Assembly: GCA_021847605.1 (NCBI GenBank)
Contig: JAJZQN010000002.1
Location: forward strand, 1-64,000
Direction of reading: 5' to 3'
Length of the DNA: 64,000 nt
Source of the DNA: Pseudomonadota bacterium
GTDB lineage: Bacteria > Pseudomonadota > Alphaproteobacteria > Sphingomonadales > Sphingomonadaceae
The position numbers and the translations under genes were made by a program. Below are positions 36,390 to 44,072 of the stretch, piece by piece. Within the stretch, counting starts at the first letter, position 1; each line of letters starts with the position of its first letter. The notes under the pieces were generated by a model. That model did no database searches, was not told the origin of the DNA, and saw only the letters and a list, made by a program, of their open reading frames with translations.

Positions 36390-37547
36390 ATGGCGACGCA
36401 CGGCGACACGATATTCGAACAGGATCTTCTCGACCGGGGCTATTCCCGTCGGCAAATGGCGAAGGCCGCCGCGCTGCTCGGCGCGGGCGCAGCCGCATTG
36501 CGCGTAACGGGCGCGGGCGCGCAGCAGGCGGCAAAGGCCGCGATCGGCGCGGTACGCATCGGCGCGAACGAATGCTGGACCGGCCCCTTCCCCGTCGCGG
36601 CCGAAGCTGCCTTCAAACTGGTGAAAGAGGGCAATCGATACGAGCCAGACAATGAACATCAGAAACTGTTCGAGGCCGTCGCTTCGGTCGAAGGCATCCC
36701 CGCCGATCGCGTCACCGCATGGCCCGGATCGTCTGATCCGCTGAGCCGCGTCGCCGTTGCCTATGCCTCGCCCACGCGCGGCATCGTCACCGCCGACCCG
36801 ACCTATGAAGCGATCTGGCGCACCGGTGACTGGCTGGGCGCGAAGGTGACGAAGGTGCCGCTGACCAGCGACTATCGCCATGACGTCAAGGCGATGCTGG
36901 CGGCCGATCCCAATGCGGGCGTCTATTATATCTGTTCGCCCAACAACCCGACCGGCACCGTCACACCGATCGCCGACATCGAATGGCTGGCCAACAACAA
37001 GCCCAAGGATTCGATCCTGGTGGTGGACGAAGCCTATATTCACTGGGTCGATGGTCCCAACGCCGCAAAGCTCGCCGCGACCCGCGACGACGTGCTGATC
37101 CTGCGCACCTTCTCGAAACTGTTCGGCATGGCGGGCATGCGCCTTGGCCTCACCTTCGCCAGCCCGGCGCTCATGGAAAAGATGATGCGCTATGACGGCG
37201 GTCAGGTGACGGGCATGCTGCCGATGACGGCCGTCGCCTGCGGCACCGCATCGGTCACGCAGGCTGCCCTCATCAAGCAGCGCCGCGCCGAAATGAACGC
37301 CGCACGTGAAAAATCGGTCAGCCACCTGAAGGCCAAGGGCATCAAGGTCGTCCCCGGCAGCCAGGCGAACATGTTCATGGTCGATTGGGGCAAGCCCGCC
37401 AAGGGCATGATGGATGCGCTGATGGCGCAGAATGTCCAGATCGGCCGCAGCTGGCCCATCTGGCCCAATATCTCGCGCATCTCCGTCGGTTCGATGGAAG
37501 AAATGGAAAAATTCAACGCCGCCGTCGACGCGGTGTGGAAAGCCTGA
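36390..37547 (+). CDS. Exported (Tat) fold-type I PLP aminotransferase, paralogue 1
   Basis: A 385-residue aminotransferase of the HisC-like class I/II group. Residues 1-45 are a twin-arginine leader: GYSRRQMAKAAALLGAGAAA with a cleavage site at about GAGA|QQ. The PLP site is complete: Asn185 in CSPNNPTGT, Asp213 in VVDEAY, Lys243 in FSKLFGMAGMRLGL, and the C-terminal substrate Arg in WPNISRISVG. So an active PLP enzyme appears to be destined for the periplasm, folded with cofactor. A second copy follows after 137 bp. ATG 36390 is preceded by GGGAGACGACGAAC. Substrate unknown; histidinol phosphate is unlikely outside the cell. Confidence 0.85.
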   Translation: MATHGDTIFEQDLLDRGYSRRQMAKAAALLGAGAAALRVTGAGAQQAAKAAIGAVRIGANECWTGPFPVAAEAAFKLVKEGNRYEPDNEHQKLFEAVASVEGIPADRVTAWPGSSDPLSRVAVAYASPTRGIVTADPTYEAIWRTGDWLGAKVTKVPLTSDYRHDVKAMLAADPNAGVYYICSPNNPTGTVTPIADIEWLANNKPKDSILVVDEAYIHWVDGPNAAKLAATRDDVLILRTFSKLFGMAGMRLGLTFASPALMEKMMRYDGGQVTGMLPMTAVACGTASVTQAALIKQRRAEMNAAREKSVSHLKAKGIKVVPGSQANMFMVDWGKPAKGMMDALMAQNVQIGRSWPIWPNISRISVGSMEEMEKFNAAVDAVWKA

Positions 37548-37577
37548 TCGAGCCTGCTTTTCGGTACGGCATAAATT

Positions 37578-37599
37578 TCTCAGATTAAATTCTCAGATT
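37578..37599 (+). repeat. Tandem 9-bp direct repeat
   Basis: TCTCAGATT occurs at 37578-37586 and 37591-37599, 13 bp apart centre to centre, between the two aminotransferase genes. It may be a regulator site or chance. Confidence 0.35.
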
Positions 37600-37604
37600 C
37601 AGGG

Positions 37605-37640
37605 GGGCGGTACATTGTGGAAATGTGCCGCCCTTTCGTT
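37605..37640 (+). terminator. Terminator between the two aminotransferase genes
   Basis: A perfect 12-bp stem (GGGCGGTACATT with AATGTGCCGCCC, one G-T pair) with a 5-base loop, followed by TTTCGTTT. It should end transcription of the first gene and imply a separate promoter, or attenuation, for the second. Confidence 0.8.
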
Positions 37641-37684
37641 TGACCCGATGAATTCAAACAGGAATGTGCAGAGGGACGGACAAC

Positions 37685-38851
37685 ATGACCATGATGCTGG
37701 AAAAGGAAGCTACCGACGACCTGATCGAACGCGGCTATTCGCGTCGCCAGATCGGTGAAATCGCCGCAATGCTGGGCGCGGGCGTCGCCGCCACGACCAT
37801 GCTGACCAATCCTGCCCTCGCGCAGCAGCAGGCCGCCCGCGGCATCAAGGGCGCCGTCCGCATCGGTTCCAACGAATGCTGGACCGGCCCCTTCCCCTCG
37901 GGCGTTCAGGCGATTCAGGCCGCCGCTTCGGTCGGCAACTGGTATGATCCCGACACCTATCGCGCCGACCTGACCAAGACGGTTTCCGATGTCGAGGGCA
38001 TTCCCGAAACCCATATCCAGCTGTGGCCCGGTTCGGGCGGCCCGCTGGTCAGCATCGTGGCGGCCTATTGCTCGCCGACCAAGGGTCTGGTGACGGCCGA
38101 TCCGACGTTCGAATCCGCATGGCGCTCGGCCGACTTCATGAAGGCGCCCATCGCCAAGGTGCCCCAGCCGATCGGCAAGGGCCATGACGTAAAGGGCATG
38201 CTGGCCGCCAACCCCAATGCCGGCCTCTATTATATCTGCACGCCCAACAACCCGACCGGCACGATCACGCCGATCGAAGACATCAAGTGGCTGCTGGACA
38301 ACAAGCCGGCCGGTTCGATGCTGCTGGTGGACGAAGCCTATCTCCATTTCTCCGAAGCGCCCAGCGCCGCTTCGCTGATCGGCGCCCGCAAGGACATCAT
38401 CGTCATGCGGACCTGCTCGAAGCTGTTCGGCATGGCCGGCATCCGCCTGGGCCTGACCTTCGCCGATCCCGAAGTGCAGAAGCAGATCATGCTGTTCGGC
38501 CCTTCGGCCGGCGGCCTGTCGATCACGGCGATGGCCTGCGGCAACGCGGTCTTCAAGGAAGCCGCCCTCATCAAGGCCCGCCGCGCGGAAATGGTCGCGG
38601 CCCGCGACGAAACCATCGCCTGGCTGACCAAGAAGGGGATCGAGGTTCAGCCCGGCAGCCAGGCCAATATGTTCATGGTCAACTGGAAGAAGCCGGCCAA
38701 GGATATGCAGGCTGCCCTGCTCGCCACCCCGGAAAAGGTGCAGATCGGCCGCAGTTGGGCGATCTGGCCCAACATCTCGCGCGTAACCGTCGGTTCGGCC
38801 GAGGACATGAAGAAATTCTGCGCCGCCGTGGATCGCGTCTACAAGGCGTAA
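37685..38851 (+). CDS. Exported (Tat) fold-type I PLP aminotransferase, paralogue 2
   Basis: A close relative of the gene before it, 388 residues. The leader is GYSRRQIGEIAAMLGAGVAA with a signal-peptidase-like site PALA|QQQ near residue 47. The PLP residues are all present: CTPNNPTGT, LLVDEAY, Lys246 in CSKLFGMAGIRLGL, and the Arg in WPNISRVTVG. The two proteins differ most around the substrate side (SSDPLSR against SGGPLVS; MRYDGGQVTGMLP against MLFGPSAGGLSIT), so they may have different substrates. A clear terminator follows at 38874. Both copies are probably intact and expressed. Confidence 0.85.
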   Translation: MTMMLEKEATDDLIERGYSRRQIGEIAAMLGAGVAATTMLTNPALAQQQAARGIKGAVRIGSNECWTGPFPSGVQAIQAAASVGNWYDPDTYRADLTKTVSDVEGIPETHIQLWPGSGGPLVSIVAAYCSPTKGLVTADPTFESAWRSADFMKAPIAKVPQPIGKGHDVKGMLAANPNAGLYYICTPNNPTGTITPIEDIKWLLDNKPAGSMLLVDEAYLHFSEAPSAASLIGARKDIIVMRTCSKLFGMAGIRLGLTFADPEVQKQIMLFGPSAGGLSITAMACGNAVFKEAALIKARRAEMVAARDETIAWLTKKGIEVQPGSQANMFMVNWKKPAKDMQAALLATPEKVQIGRSWAIWPNISRVTVGSAEDMKKFCAAVDRVYKA

Positions 38852-38873
38852 GCGCTCGCTTTTTGAACGATGA

Positions 38874-38907
38874 AAAAAGGGCGTCCGGTTCTACCGGGCG
38901 CCCTTTT
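38874..38907 (+). terminator. Terminator after aminotransferase paralogue 2
   Basis: AAAAGGGCGTCCGG pairs with CCGGGCGCCCTTTT around TTCTA. It starts 22 bp after the stop codon. Confidence 0.85.
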
Positions 38908-39040
38908 GCTTTGCGCGCCGCCCGCCATATCGGGCCTGAAACGCGACGAAGCGGTCCCCGGCCCCGCCTCTGGTAAGCTCTCGTTAGGGATTTTGGCGCG
39001 ACATTTGGGGCATCCCCGTCCATCCTTTTTGGGAAAGATC

Positions 39041-40003
39041 ATGCGCGGCCTCGCCTCTGCCTTCATCGACAGCGCCTTTGGCCGCGATGCACAGGGCCGC
39101 GCATTGTTCATGCCCTTTGGCATGATGGGCGCACAATATCGCATCCCCGACGCCCGATCGGCCGCGCGGCTGCGGCTGGGCGTCGCCTGCATGATGCCGC
39201 TTGCCCTGTGCCCGATCATCGGCTTGGCGCTGCTGGTCATACTGCCCCGGTCGCTACGATCCGGCCATGATGCGGCGTTATGGCTGTTCACAGGCGGCAG
39301 CTTTCTGGCCTTCTTCGCCCTCTACACCGCCTGGACCTTTGCCTCCACACGCGGCATGGAGCGGATCGATGCCGCCGCGCGCAGCCTGCCCGACCTGCTC
39401 GATCCCGAACAGGAGATTATCCGCCGCCTGCTCGACCGGTTCCGCCCGCCCCGCACCGCCTGCATGGCGCAGACATTGGGCGTACAGGCAGGTTTCGCCT
39501 GCCAGATGGTGCTGCGCGGTCGCGCGCAGCAGGCCGGCCTGCCCGCGCCGCTGATCGAACTCGCGACCACCGACGGGCAACTGCGCTATTTCGGCGACGC
39601 GCTGAACGGTCGCCTTGCCGAAGACCCTGACTCGCTTTGGGCAATATTGGGGGACGGCGCCCCTGCCACCGATCTGGCGCACCAGTTTCGCGACATGACC
39701 GATGCCTGCGTGGGTGACGACCCGGAATATGCGGCGCAGATCGATTTGCTGCAACGCCACTGGACCTCGACCGCGCGGCTGCTGCAACAGCGCGGGATCC
39801 TGCTGGAGCTATGGCCGGGCCTGTTCGCCCGGTCGATGCAGCGATGGCTGGCCGACCGGGACGGCGACGGCACACAGGCGGTTCAGGCCTTCATGCGCGC
39901 CGCCATCGGCATGTCAAAGATCGATCCGGCCGAAATATTGGTGCCCGATACGACCCCCGCGCCGGTCAGGCGCTCGCCGCCGATGTCTCGCACAAGGCCT
40001 TGA
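39041..40003 (+). CDS. Membrane protein of unknown function
   Basis: A 320-residue protein. Start at 39041 (MRGLASAFIDSAFGRDAQGR) follows GGGAAAGATC; the upstream frame runs through a terminator and is not coding. Two transmembrane helices lie at about 45-65 (VACMMPLALCPIIGLALLVI) and 78-98 (LFTGGSFLAFFALYTAWTF). The long cytoplasmic part (about 100-320) is helical, with a DLLDPEQEIIRRLLDRF stretch and DLLQRHWTSTARLLQQRGIL. I do not recognise the family. Its end overlaps the end of the convergent SRPBCC gene by 38 bases. Confidence 0.7.
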   Translation: MRGLASAFIDSAFGRDAQGRALFMPFGMMGAQYRIPDARSAARLRLGVACMMPLALCPIIGLALLVILPRSLRSGHDAALWLFTGGSFLAFFALYTAWTFASTRGMERIDAAARSLPDLLDPEQEIIRRLLDRFRPPRTACMAQTLGVQAGFACQMVLRGRAQQAGLPAPLIELATTDGQLRYFGDALNGRLAEDPDSLWAILGDGAPATDLAHQFRDMTDACVGDDPEYAAQIDLLQRHWTSTARLLQQRGILLELWPGLFARSMQRWLADRDGDGTQAVQAFMRAAIGMSKIDPAEILVPDTTPAPVRRSPPMSRTRP

Positions 40004-40433
40004 ACTGTTCGGCCATCTGATCCCAGCCGGGGTGGAAACCCATTTCCTCGTGCCGACGTTTGGCCTCCACATCCCAATGGCGCGCGGTCGCCGTAAATCG
40101 GGTGCCCTCGCCCTCATCGGCAAAGGTCCAGATCGCCGTCAGAAAGGGCGTCTGGGGAATCCAGCCGGACGCATAGGCATCGGTCGTCACGACCCGTTCT
40201 TCCGGCACGACCTCCAGAAAAATCCCTTCCATCGGTCCGGTGTCCTCACCATCCGGGCCATACATGCGGACCGCGCTGCGCCCGCCCGGCCGCATATCTT
40301 CCTCCACCACCTCGGCCCGCCAGGGCTTGGGACAGAACCATTCGTCTTTCAGGTCGGTCCACACTTTCCAGCAGATCGCGCGCGGCGCGGCGATGTGGCA
40401 GGTGACGAACAATTCATGTTCGGCTGCGCTCAT
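39966..40433 (-). CDS. SRPBCC family (AHA1/activator-type) protein
   Basis: A 155-residue START/Bet v1-like protein of the AHSA1 group. It opens HELFVTCHIAAPRAICWKVW, the usual first strand-helix; RPGGRSAVRMYGPDGEDTGP, EGIFLEVVPEERVVTTDA and LTAIWTFADEGEGTRFTATA follow the family order, ending in a long helix (HPGWDQMAEQFKALC). Ligand unknown. Its ATG overlaps the stop of the VOC gene by 4 bases, so the two are translated together. Start 40433 is chosen over an upstream ATG inside the VOC gene. Confidence 0.88.
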   Translation of the reverse strand: MSAAEHELFVTCHIAAPRAICWKVWTDLKDEWFCPKPWRAEVVEEDMRPGGRSAVRMYGPDGEDTGPMEGIFLEVVPEERVVTTDAYASGWIPQTPFLTAIWTFADEGEGTRFTATARHWDVEAKRRHEEMGFHPGWDQMAEQFKALCETSAASA

Positions 40434-41242
40434 GCCTCTTCTCCTTCGGACGCACCCTTGCATCCCGCCAGCGCAAACATCGCGCCCTGCGGATCGACCG
40501 CCTGAACGATCCAGGTGCCGCCGGGCACCTCCACCGGCCCCTGCAAGACGGTGCCTTTGCCCGCCTTCACCCGGTCGACCGCCGCATCGATGTCGCCGAC
40601 ATTGAAGTAAAACAGCCAGGCCGGAACCGGCACCTGTTCGGGCCGGGGCATGATGCCGCCGCTCATATCGGCCATGTCGGTGCCGCCGGTCTGGGACACA
40701 AGCTGATAGCTGCCCATCGGCCCCATATCCATCGCCTCGCCCGTCGCCCAGCCGAACTGGGCGGTGTAAAAGCCAAGATCGGCGTCGAAATTGCCGGAAT
40801 ATAGCTCATGCCAGCCGACCTGACCCGGCTCCATCGGGGATGCCGCCTCCATCTCCTCGTCGCTCTCGCCCTTCATCAGCATGAAGATCGCGCCGCCCGG
40901 ATCGCTCATCACGGCAAAGCGGCCGACGCCGGGAATATCCTCCGGCGCGCGCTTCACGCTGCCCCCGGCGGCGCTCAGCCGTGCGACATCGGCATCGACA
41001 TCGGCCGATCCGACATAGCCACCCCACCAGGGCGTCATGCGGCAATCCTTCGCCTCGGCCGGGATCGCCATGATCCCGCCGACCGGCCCCGCCTCGTTCG
41101 ACAGCAGATAATAGGGTTCGCCCACGTCGCCGGCGAAGGGCGCATGAGCCCACCCCACCACATCGCCATAAAAGGTCAGCGCCGCGTGCAGATCGCTGGT
41201 CATCAGTTCATACCAGAAGAATGTGCCGGTCCTGTCCGCCAT
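40430..41242 (-). CDS. VOC superfamily protein with two glyoxalase-like domains
   Basis: A 270-residue protein with tandem vicinal-oxygen-chelate domains. The first covers about 5-125 (GTFFWYELMTSDLHAALTFY, GRFAVMSDPGGAIFMLMKG), the second about 140-260 (GQVGWHELYSGNFDADLGFY, GGTWIVQAVDPQGAMFALAG). This is the CFP32/'27 kDa antigen'-like arrangement. His and Glu ligands are not all evident, so metal binding is uncertain. Start 41242 is taken from the N-terminus MADRTGTFFWYELMT. It lies 23 bp after the DUF1428 gene. Confidence 0.88.
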   Translation of the reverse strand: MADRTGTFFWYELMTSDLHAALTFYGDVVGWAHAPFAGDVGEPYYLLSNEAGPVGGIMAIPAEAKDCRMTPWWGGYVGSADVDADVARLSAAGGSVKRAPEDIPGVGRFAVMSDPGGAIFMLMKGESDEEMEAASPMEPGQVGWHELYSGNFDADLGFYTAQFGWATGEAMDMGPMGSYQLVSQTGGTDMADMSGGIMPRPEQVPVPAWLFYFNVGDIDAAVDRVKAGKGTVLQGPVEVPGGTWIVQAVDPQGAMFALAGCKGASEGEEA

Positions 41243-41265
41243 GGTCCGTCTCCTGCAAAAAGGGG

Positions 41266-41631
41266 TTATGCCTTCGCGTCGAGCAACACCTCGAAACCGC
41301 CATAGATCAGGCGCGCGCCGGAAAAGGGCATGTCCTCGCCCTCCTTGGGCTGCATGCGCGGATCGGCCATCACCTTTTCGGCGCCGGCGTCGCGCGTGGC
41401 CTTGTCGGGCCATTCGATCCAGGAGAAAACAACATCCTCATCCTCCTCAGCGACGACGGCGGTGCGGAAATCATTGACCTTGCCCGGCTTGATGTCGTTG
41501 GCCCAGCATTCCACGATGCGCAGCGCACCATATTCGATGAAGATCGGCGCGGCAAAGGCGGCAACCTCCTTATATCGCTCCTTATTGCCCTTGGGCACCG
41601 GGATCACGAAACCGTCCATATAGGCCATCAT
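41266..41631 (-). CDS. DUF1428 domain protein
   Basis: A 121-residue protein of the DUF1428 family (dimeric alpha+beta barrel type). MAYMDGFVIPVPKGNKERY, VECWANDIKPGKVNDFRTAV, VVFSWIEWPDKATRDAGAEK and GARLIYGGFEVLLDA are all family blocks. Two adjacent ATGs (41631, 41628) both fit. Function unknown. DUF1428, VOC and SRPBCC genes commonly co-occur in small clusters, as here. Confidence 0.9.
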   Translation of the reverse strand: MMAYMDGFVIPVPKGNKERYKEVAAFAAPIFIEYGALRIVECWANDIKPGKVNDFRTAVVAEEDEDVVFSWIEWPDKATRDAGAEKVMADPRMQPKEGEDMPFSGARLIYGGFEVLLDAKA

Positions 41632-41672
41632 CTCTCTCCTGCTTTTATACGCTCCGCCCGCCCTTCATTCAT

Positions 41673-42107
41673 TCAGTCATTCTTGTTCGCAGCCAGCGCC
41701 GCTTCCACATCCATCCAGACGCTGTCCCACATATGTCCGTCCAGATCGGCAAAGCCGCGGCTGTACATAAAACCATAATCCTGCACCGGATTGGGTTCGG
41801 TGCCACCCATCGCCAACGCCCGTTCGACGAAATCGTCCACCGCCTGCCGATCGACGGCCGTCAGCGCCAGACCGATCTGCGCCACCTCATGCGCGTTTGC
41901 GATGGGGCGGGGTGTGAAGGTGGCGAAACGCTCGCGCGTGGTGAGCATAGCATGAATCGTGTCGGAAAAGCTGATCATCTGCGACGTATCGTCGGCAAAA
42001 TCATCGTTCCGCACCGCGCCCACCGCTTCATAGAAGGCGATGGCAGCGGGCAGGTCCCCGACCGGCAGATTAACGAAAATCATCCTGGGCGCTGTTTGAT
42101 CCGACAT
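41673..42107 (-). CDS. VOC family glyoxalase-like protein
   Basis: A 144-residue single-domain VOC protein: MIFVNLPVGDLPAAIAFYEA at the N-terminus, MISFSDTIHAMLTTRERFAT in the middle and GFMYSRGFADLDGHMWDSVW at the end, the typical pattern of PhnB/lactoylglutathione-lyase-like proteins lacking clear catalytic proof. Start 42107 (MSDQTAPRM) is chosen over an upstream frame with no ribosome site. It is the first of four same-strand genes (VOC, DUF1428, VOC, SRPBCC). Confidence 0.87.
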   Translation of the reverse strand: MSDQTAPRMIFVNLPVGDLPAAIAFYEAVGAVRNDDFADDTSQMISFSDTIHAMLTTRERFATFTPRPIANAHEVAQIGLALTAVDRQAVDDFVERALAMGGTEPNPVQDYGFMYSRGFADLDGHMWDSVWMDVEAALAANKND

Positions 42108-42340
42108 CCTGCCTGCTCCTGAAAACCGTTCGCGCAACGTACATGAGCGGGGTCCGTTCTTTCGAATCACCCGCCGATGCACTGGACCTCAGCGGGGACC
42201 GCTGATCCATGTCCATCATGCGCGAAACGGTGCCGGGGCCAAAATGCTTTACCGACCTGCGCGCCGACCCGCCCGGTATCAGCGCCAATATGGCGACATG
42301 GCCGACCGGAGAAGCCGGAAGCGCCCGGCATCCTCATCCC

Positions 42341-42661
42341 TCAATGCGCCGACGACAATTTCATGAGGATCAGACCGGACAGGATCAGCCCCGCCGCAAT
42401 CAGGCGCATCAGGCTGATCGCCTCTCCCAGAAAGGCGATGCCGACCGCAAAGGCACCCAGCGCCCCGATCCCGGTCCAGATCATATAGGCGGTGCCGAGC
42501 GGCAGGCTGCGCATCGCGAACGACAAGAGCGCAAAACTCGCACCCATCCCGGCCAGCGTGATCAGGCTGGGGATCGGGCGCGTAAACCCCTGCGACTGTT
42601 TCATCGCAAAGGCCCAGATGATTTCCAGCAGTCCGGCGAATATCAACGCAATCCAGGCCAT
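42341..42661 (-). CDS. sugE: SMR-family transporter of the SugE/Gdx type (guanidinium exporter)
   Basis: A four-helix small multidrug resistance protein, 106 residues. The N-terminus MAWIALIFAGLLEIIWAFAM carries the essential Glu13-equivalent in GLLE; the block SLPLGTAYMIWTGIGALGA and the end SLMRLIAAGLILSGLILMKL follow SugE rather than EmrE. SugE/Gdx proteins export guanidinium in exchange for protons. The upstream 130 bp is strongly structured and hides the ribosome site (GGGAG), which fits riboswitch control. It lies downstream of an SDR gene in the same direction. Confidence 0.9.
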   Translation of the reverse strand: MAWIALIFAGLLEIIWAFAMKQSQGFTRPIPSLITLAGMGASFALLSFAMRSLPLGTAYMIWTGIGALGAFAVGIAFLGEAISLMRLIAAGLILSGLILMKLSSAH

Positions 42662-42668
42662 GAAACGG

Positions 42669-42685
42669 CTCCCTTCGCAAGAGAG
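42669..42685 (-). promoter_or_regulatory. Hairpin sequestering the sugE ribosome site
   Basis: CTCTCTT pairs with AAGGGAG around GCG (one G-U pair), 7 bp, placing the sugE Shine-Dalgarno inside a stem 8 bases before the ATG. Opening it would permit translation. Confidence 0.5.
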
Positions 42686-42699
42686 CCGGGCCGTCCCGG
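42686..42699 (-). promoter_or_regulatory. ACGG-loop hairpin in the sugE leader (guanidine-II-like element)
   Basis: CCGGG-ACGG-CCCGG forms a 5-bp stem with an ACGG tetraloop. ACGR tetraloop hairpins, in pairs, define the guanidine-II (mini-ykkC) riboswitch, which often precedes sugE. Here I find only one such loop. A second CCGGG about 13 bases upstream could pair with the same CCCGG, giving a possible alternative fold. Confidence 0.45.
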
Positions 42700-42723
42700 A
42701 CTTGAAACCCGGTGCAGAAACAT

Positions 42724-42784
42724 GCCGCCGGGGGAGGACGTGGCCTCGCTTGCAGGCAAGATAGCCCCCTCCTCCCCCGACGGC
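42724..42784 (-). promoter_or_regulatory. Long leader stem-loop upstream of sugE
   Basis: A 15-bp stem with one G-U pair (42770-42784 with 42724-42738) encloses a 31-base loop that itself contains CTTG-CCTG-CAAG. No T run follows, so it is not a standard terminator of the SDR gene, whose stop lies 7 bases before it. It may be the main body of a leader RNA. Confidence 0.5.
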
Positions 42785-42791
42785 AAGGGGC

Positions 42792-43532
42792 TTAGTGCGC
42801 GCCGTTCAGCATCGCGAACACAGCGTCAAACTCGCCGCGCTTCGTCGCCTCGCTCAGGAACTTCACGCGCTCGACATGAATCTCGGCCGGGGTCGGCTGT
42901 TGCCGGATCAGGCCCATCGTTTCGGCGATGAAATCGGCCAGCGGCATCATCTGCGGATTGTCGGCATGGCCGGGCATCAGGTCGGTCTGCACGCCCGGCG
43001 GCACGATCTCCACCACATCGACGCTCGTGTTCTTGAGCTGCGCGCGCATCGCCAGCGACCAGCCATGGATCGCCGCCTTGGTCGCGTCATAGGTCGGCGT
43101 CGCGACCAGCGGTACGAAGGCAAGGCCCGACGACACGGTGACGATCGTCGCATCCTTCTGCGTCAGGAAATGCGGCAACAGCGCATGGGTCAGACGGATC
43201 GGTCCCAGCAAGTTGGTGGCGATGGTCGCCTCTGCGGTGGGCAGATCGATCTTGTCCTCCGCCACCATGATGCCCGCATTATGCACCACGACGTTGAGCG
43301 CCGGAAAATCCGCGATCAGCGCGCTGGCGAAATCCTCGAGCGCCTGCGCATTTTCCATGTCGATGGTCCGCGCGATCATGCCGGGATGATCGGCGACGAT
43401 GGCATCCAGCGCCGCCTGACGACGGCCCGCGATAATCACCTGATTGCCCGCTTCATGCCATTCATGCGCCAGCGCCGCGCCGATGCCCGATCCGCCGCCG
43501 GTGATGAGGATGGTGTTACCTGAAATTTTCAT
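42792..43532 (-). CDS. Short-chain dehydrogenase/reductase (DltE-like)
   Basis: A classical SDR, 246 residues. NAD(P)-binding TGGGSGIGAALAHEWHEAG near the start, VVVHNAGIMVAEDKIDL, and the catalytic Ser in VSSGLAFVP with Tyr and Lys in PTYDATKAAIHGWS. The Arg in IIAGRRQAAL after the second strand favours NADPH. Start at 43532 (MKISGNTILITGGG) is canonical; upstream ATGs extend into the operator region. It is divergent from an HxlR-type regulator, which probably controls it. Confidence 0.92.
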   Translation of the reverse strand: MKISGNTILITGGGSGIGAALAHEWHEAGNQVIIAGRRQAALDAIVADHPGMIARTIDMENAQALEDFASALIADFPALNVVVHNAGIMVAEDKIDLPTAEATIATNLLGPIRLTHALLPHFLTQKDATIVTVSSGLAFVPLVATPTYDATKAAIHGWSLAMRAQLKNTSVDVVEIVPPGVQTDLMPGHADNPQMMPLADFIAETMGLIRQQPTPAEIHVERVKFLSEATKRGEFDAVFAMLNGAH

Positions 43533-43599
43533 GGGTCTGGCTCCTTGTTTCATTGGCCTGACCAGAAGATGGTCTCTATACTCTCTTTTGGAAAGAAGG

Positions 43600-43625
43600 C
43601 ACCCTAAAGTACCATACGTACCACG
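43600..43625. promoter_or_regulatory. Candidate HxlR operator between the SDR and regulator genes
   Basis: AAGTACCATACGTACCACG contains GTAC-CATAC-GTAC, both a palindrome and a GTACCA repeat, directly before the regulator start at 43635. HxlR-type regulators often bind such sites between divergent genes. Pattern only. Confidence 0.45.
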
Positions 43626-43634
43626 AGGTAAGAA

Positions 43635-44069
43635 ATGACAAATCCGCTGGAAAGTCGCTTTCATCCCGATGATATTGCCGCCGCCCATCATCTGATGGAG
43701 ACGGAATCACCGGCCGAAATCGACCCGCGCATCGAACGACTCGTGGATGATCTGATCGGGCGCATCGCCGACAAATGGACATTGCTGGTGCTGGAGTTGC
43801 TGGAGGAGCGCGGCACGCTGCGCTTCTCGGAGATCGGCCGACTGGTGGAGGGCATCAGCCAGAAGATGCTGACTCAGACTCTGCGCCAGATGGAGCGCGA
43901 CGGCCTTGCCACCCGCACCGTCCACCCTGTGGTCCCGCCGCGTGTCGATTACGCGCTGACCCCACTCGGCAACAGTCTGAGCGCCGCCTTTTGCGGTGTA
44001 TGGGTCTGGGCCGAGAAGCATCTCGACACGATAGAGGCCGCGCGCCGATCCTTCGACGCGCGAACCTGA
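43635..44069 (+). CDS. HxlR family transcriptional regulator
   Basis: A 144-residue winged-helix regulator. The HxlR domain runs about 30-130: LIGRIADKWTLLVLELLEER, GTLRFSEIGRLVEGISQKML, TQTLRQMERDGLATRTVHPV, PPRVDYALTPLGNSLSA. It has no conserved Cys in the N-terminal part, so a redox sensor like HypR is not obvious. Divergent from the SDR gene, with a candidate operator in between, so it likely represses or activates that gene and itself. Confidence 0.93.
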   Translation: MTNPLESRFHPDDIAAAHHLMETESPAEIDPRIERLVDDLIGRIADKWTLLVLELLEERGTLRFSEIGRLVEGISQKMLTQTLRQMERDGLATRTVHPVVPPRVDYALTPLGNSLSAAFCGVWVWAEKHLDTIEAARRSFDART

Positions 44070-44072
44070 ATC

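Noticed and set aside
42724..42784. Simple terminator of the SDR gene
   Set aside because: The 15-bp stem has no T run after it and encloses a large loop; a leader role for sugE fits better, though termination is not excluded.
42662..42791. Guanidine-I (ykkC) riboswitch
   Set aside because: I could not match the conserved core of that class; only an ACGG loop suggests a guanidine-II-like element.
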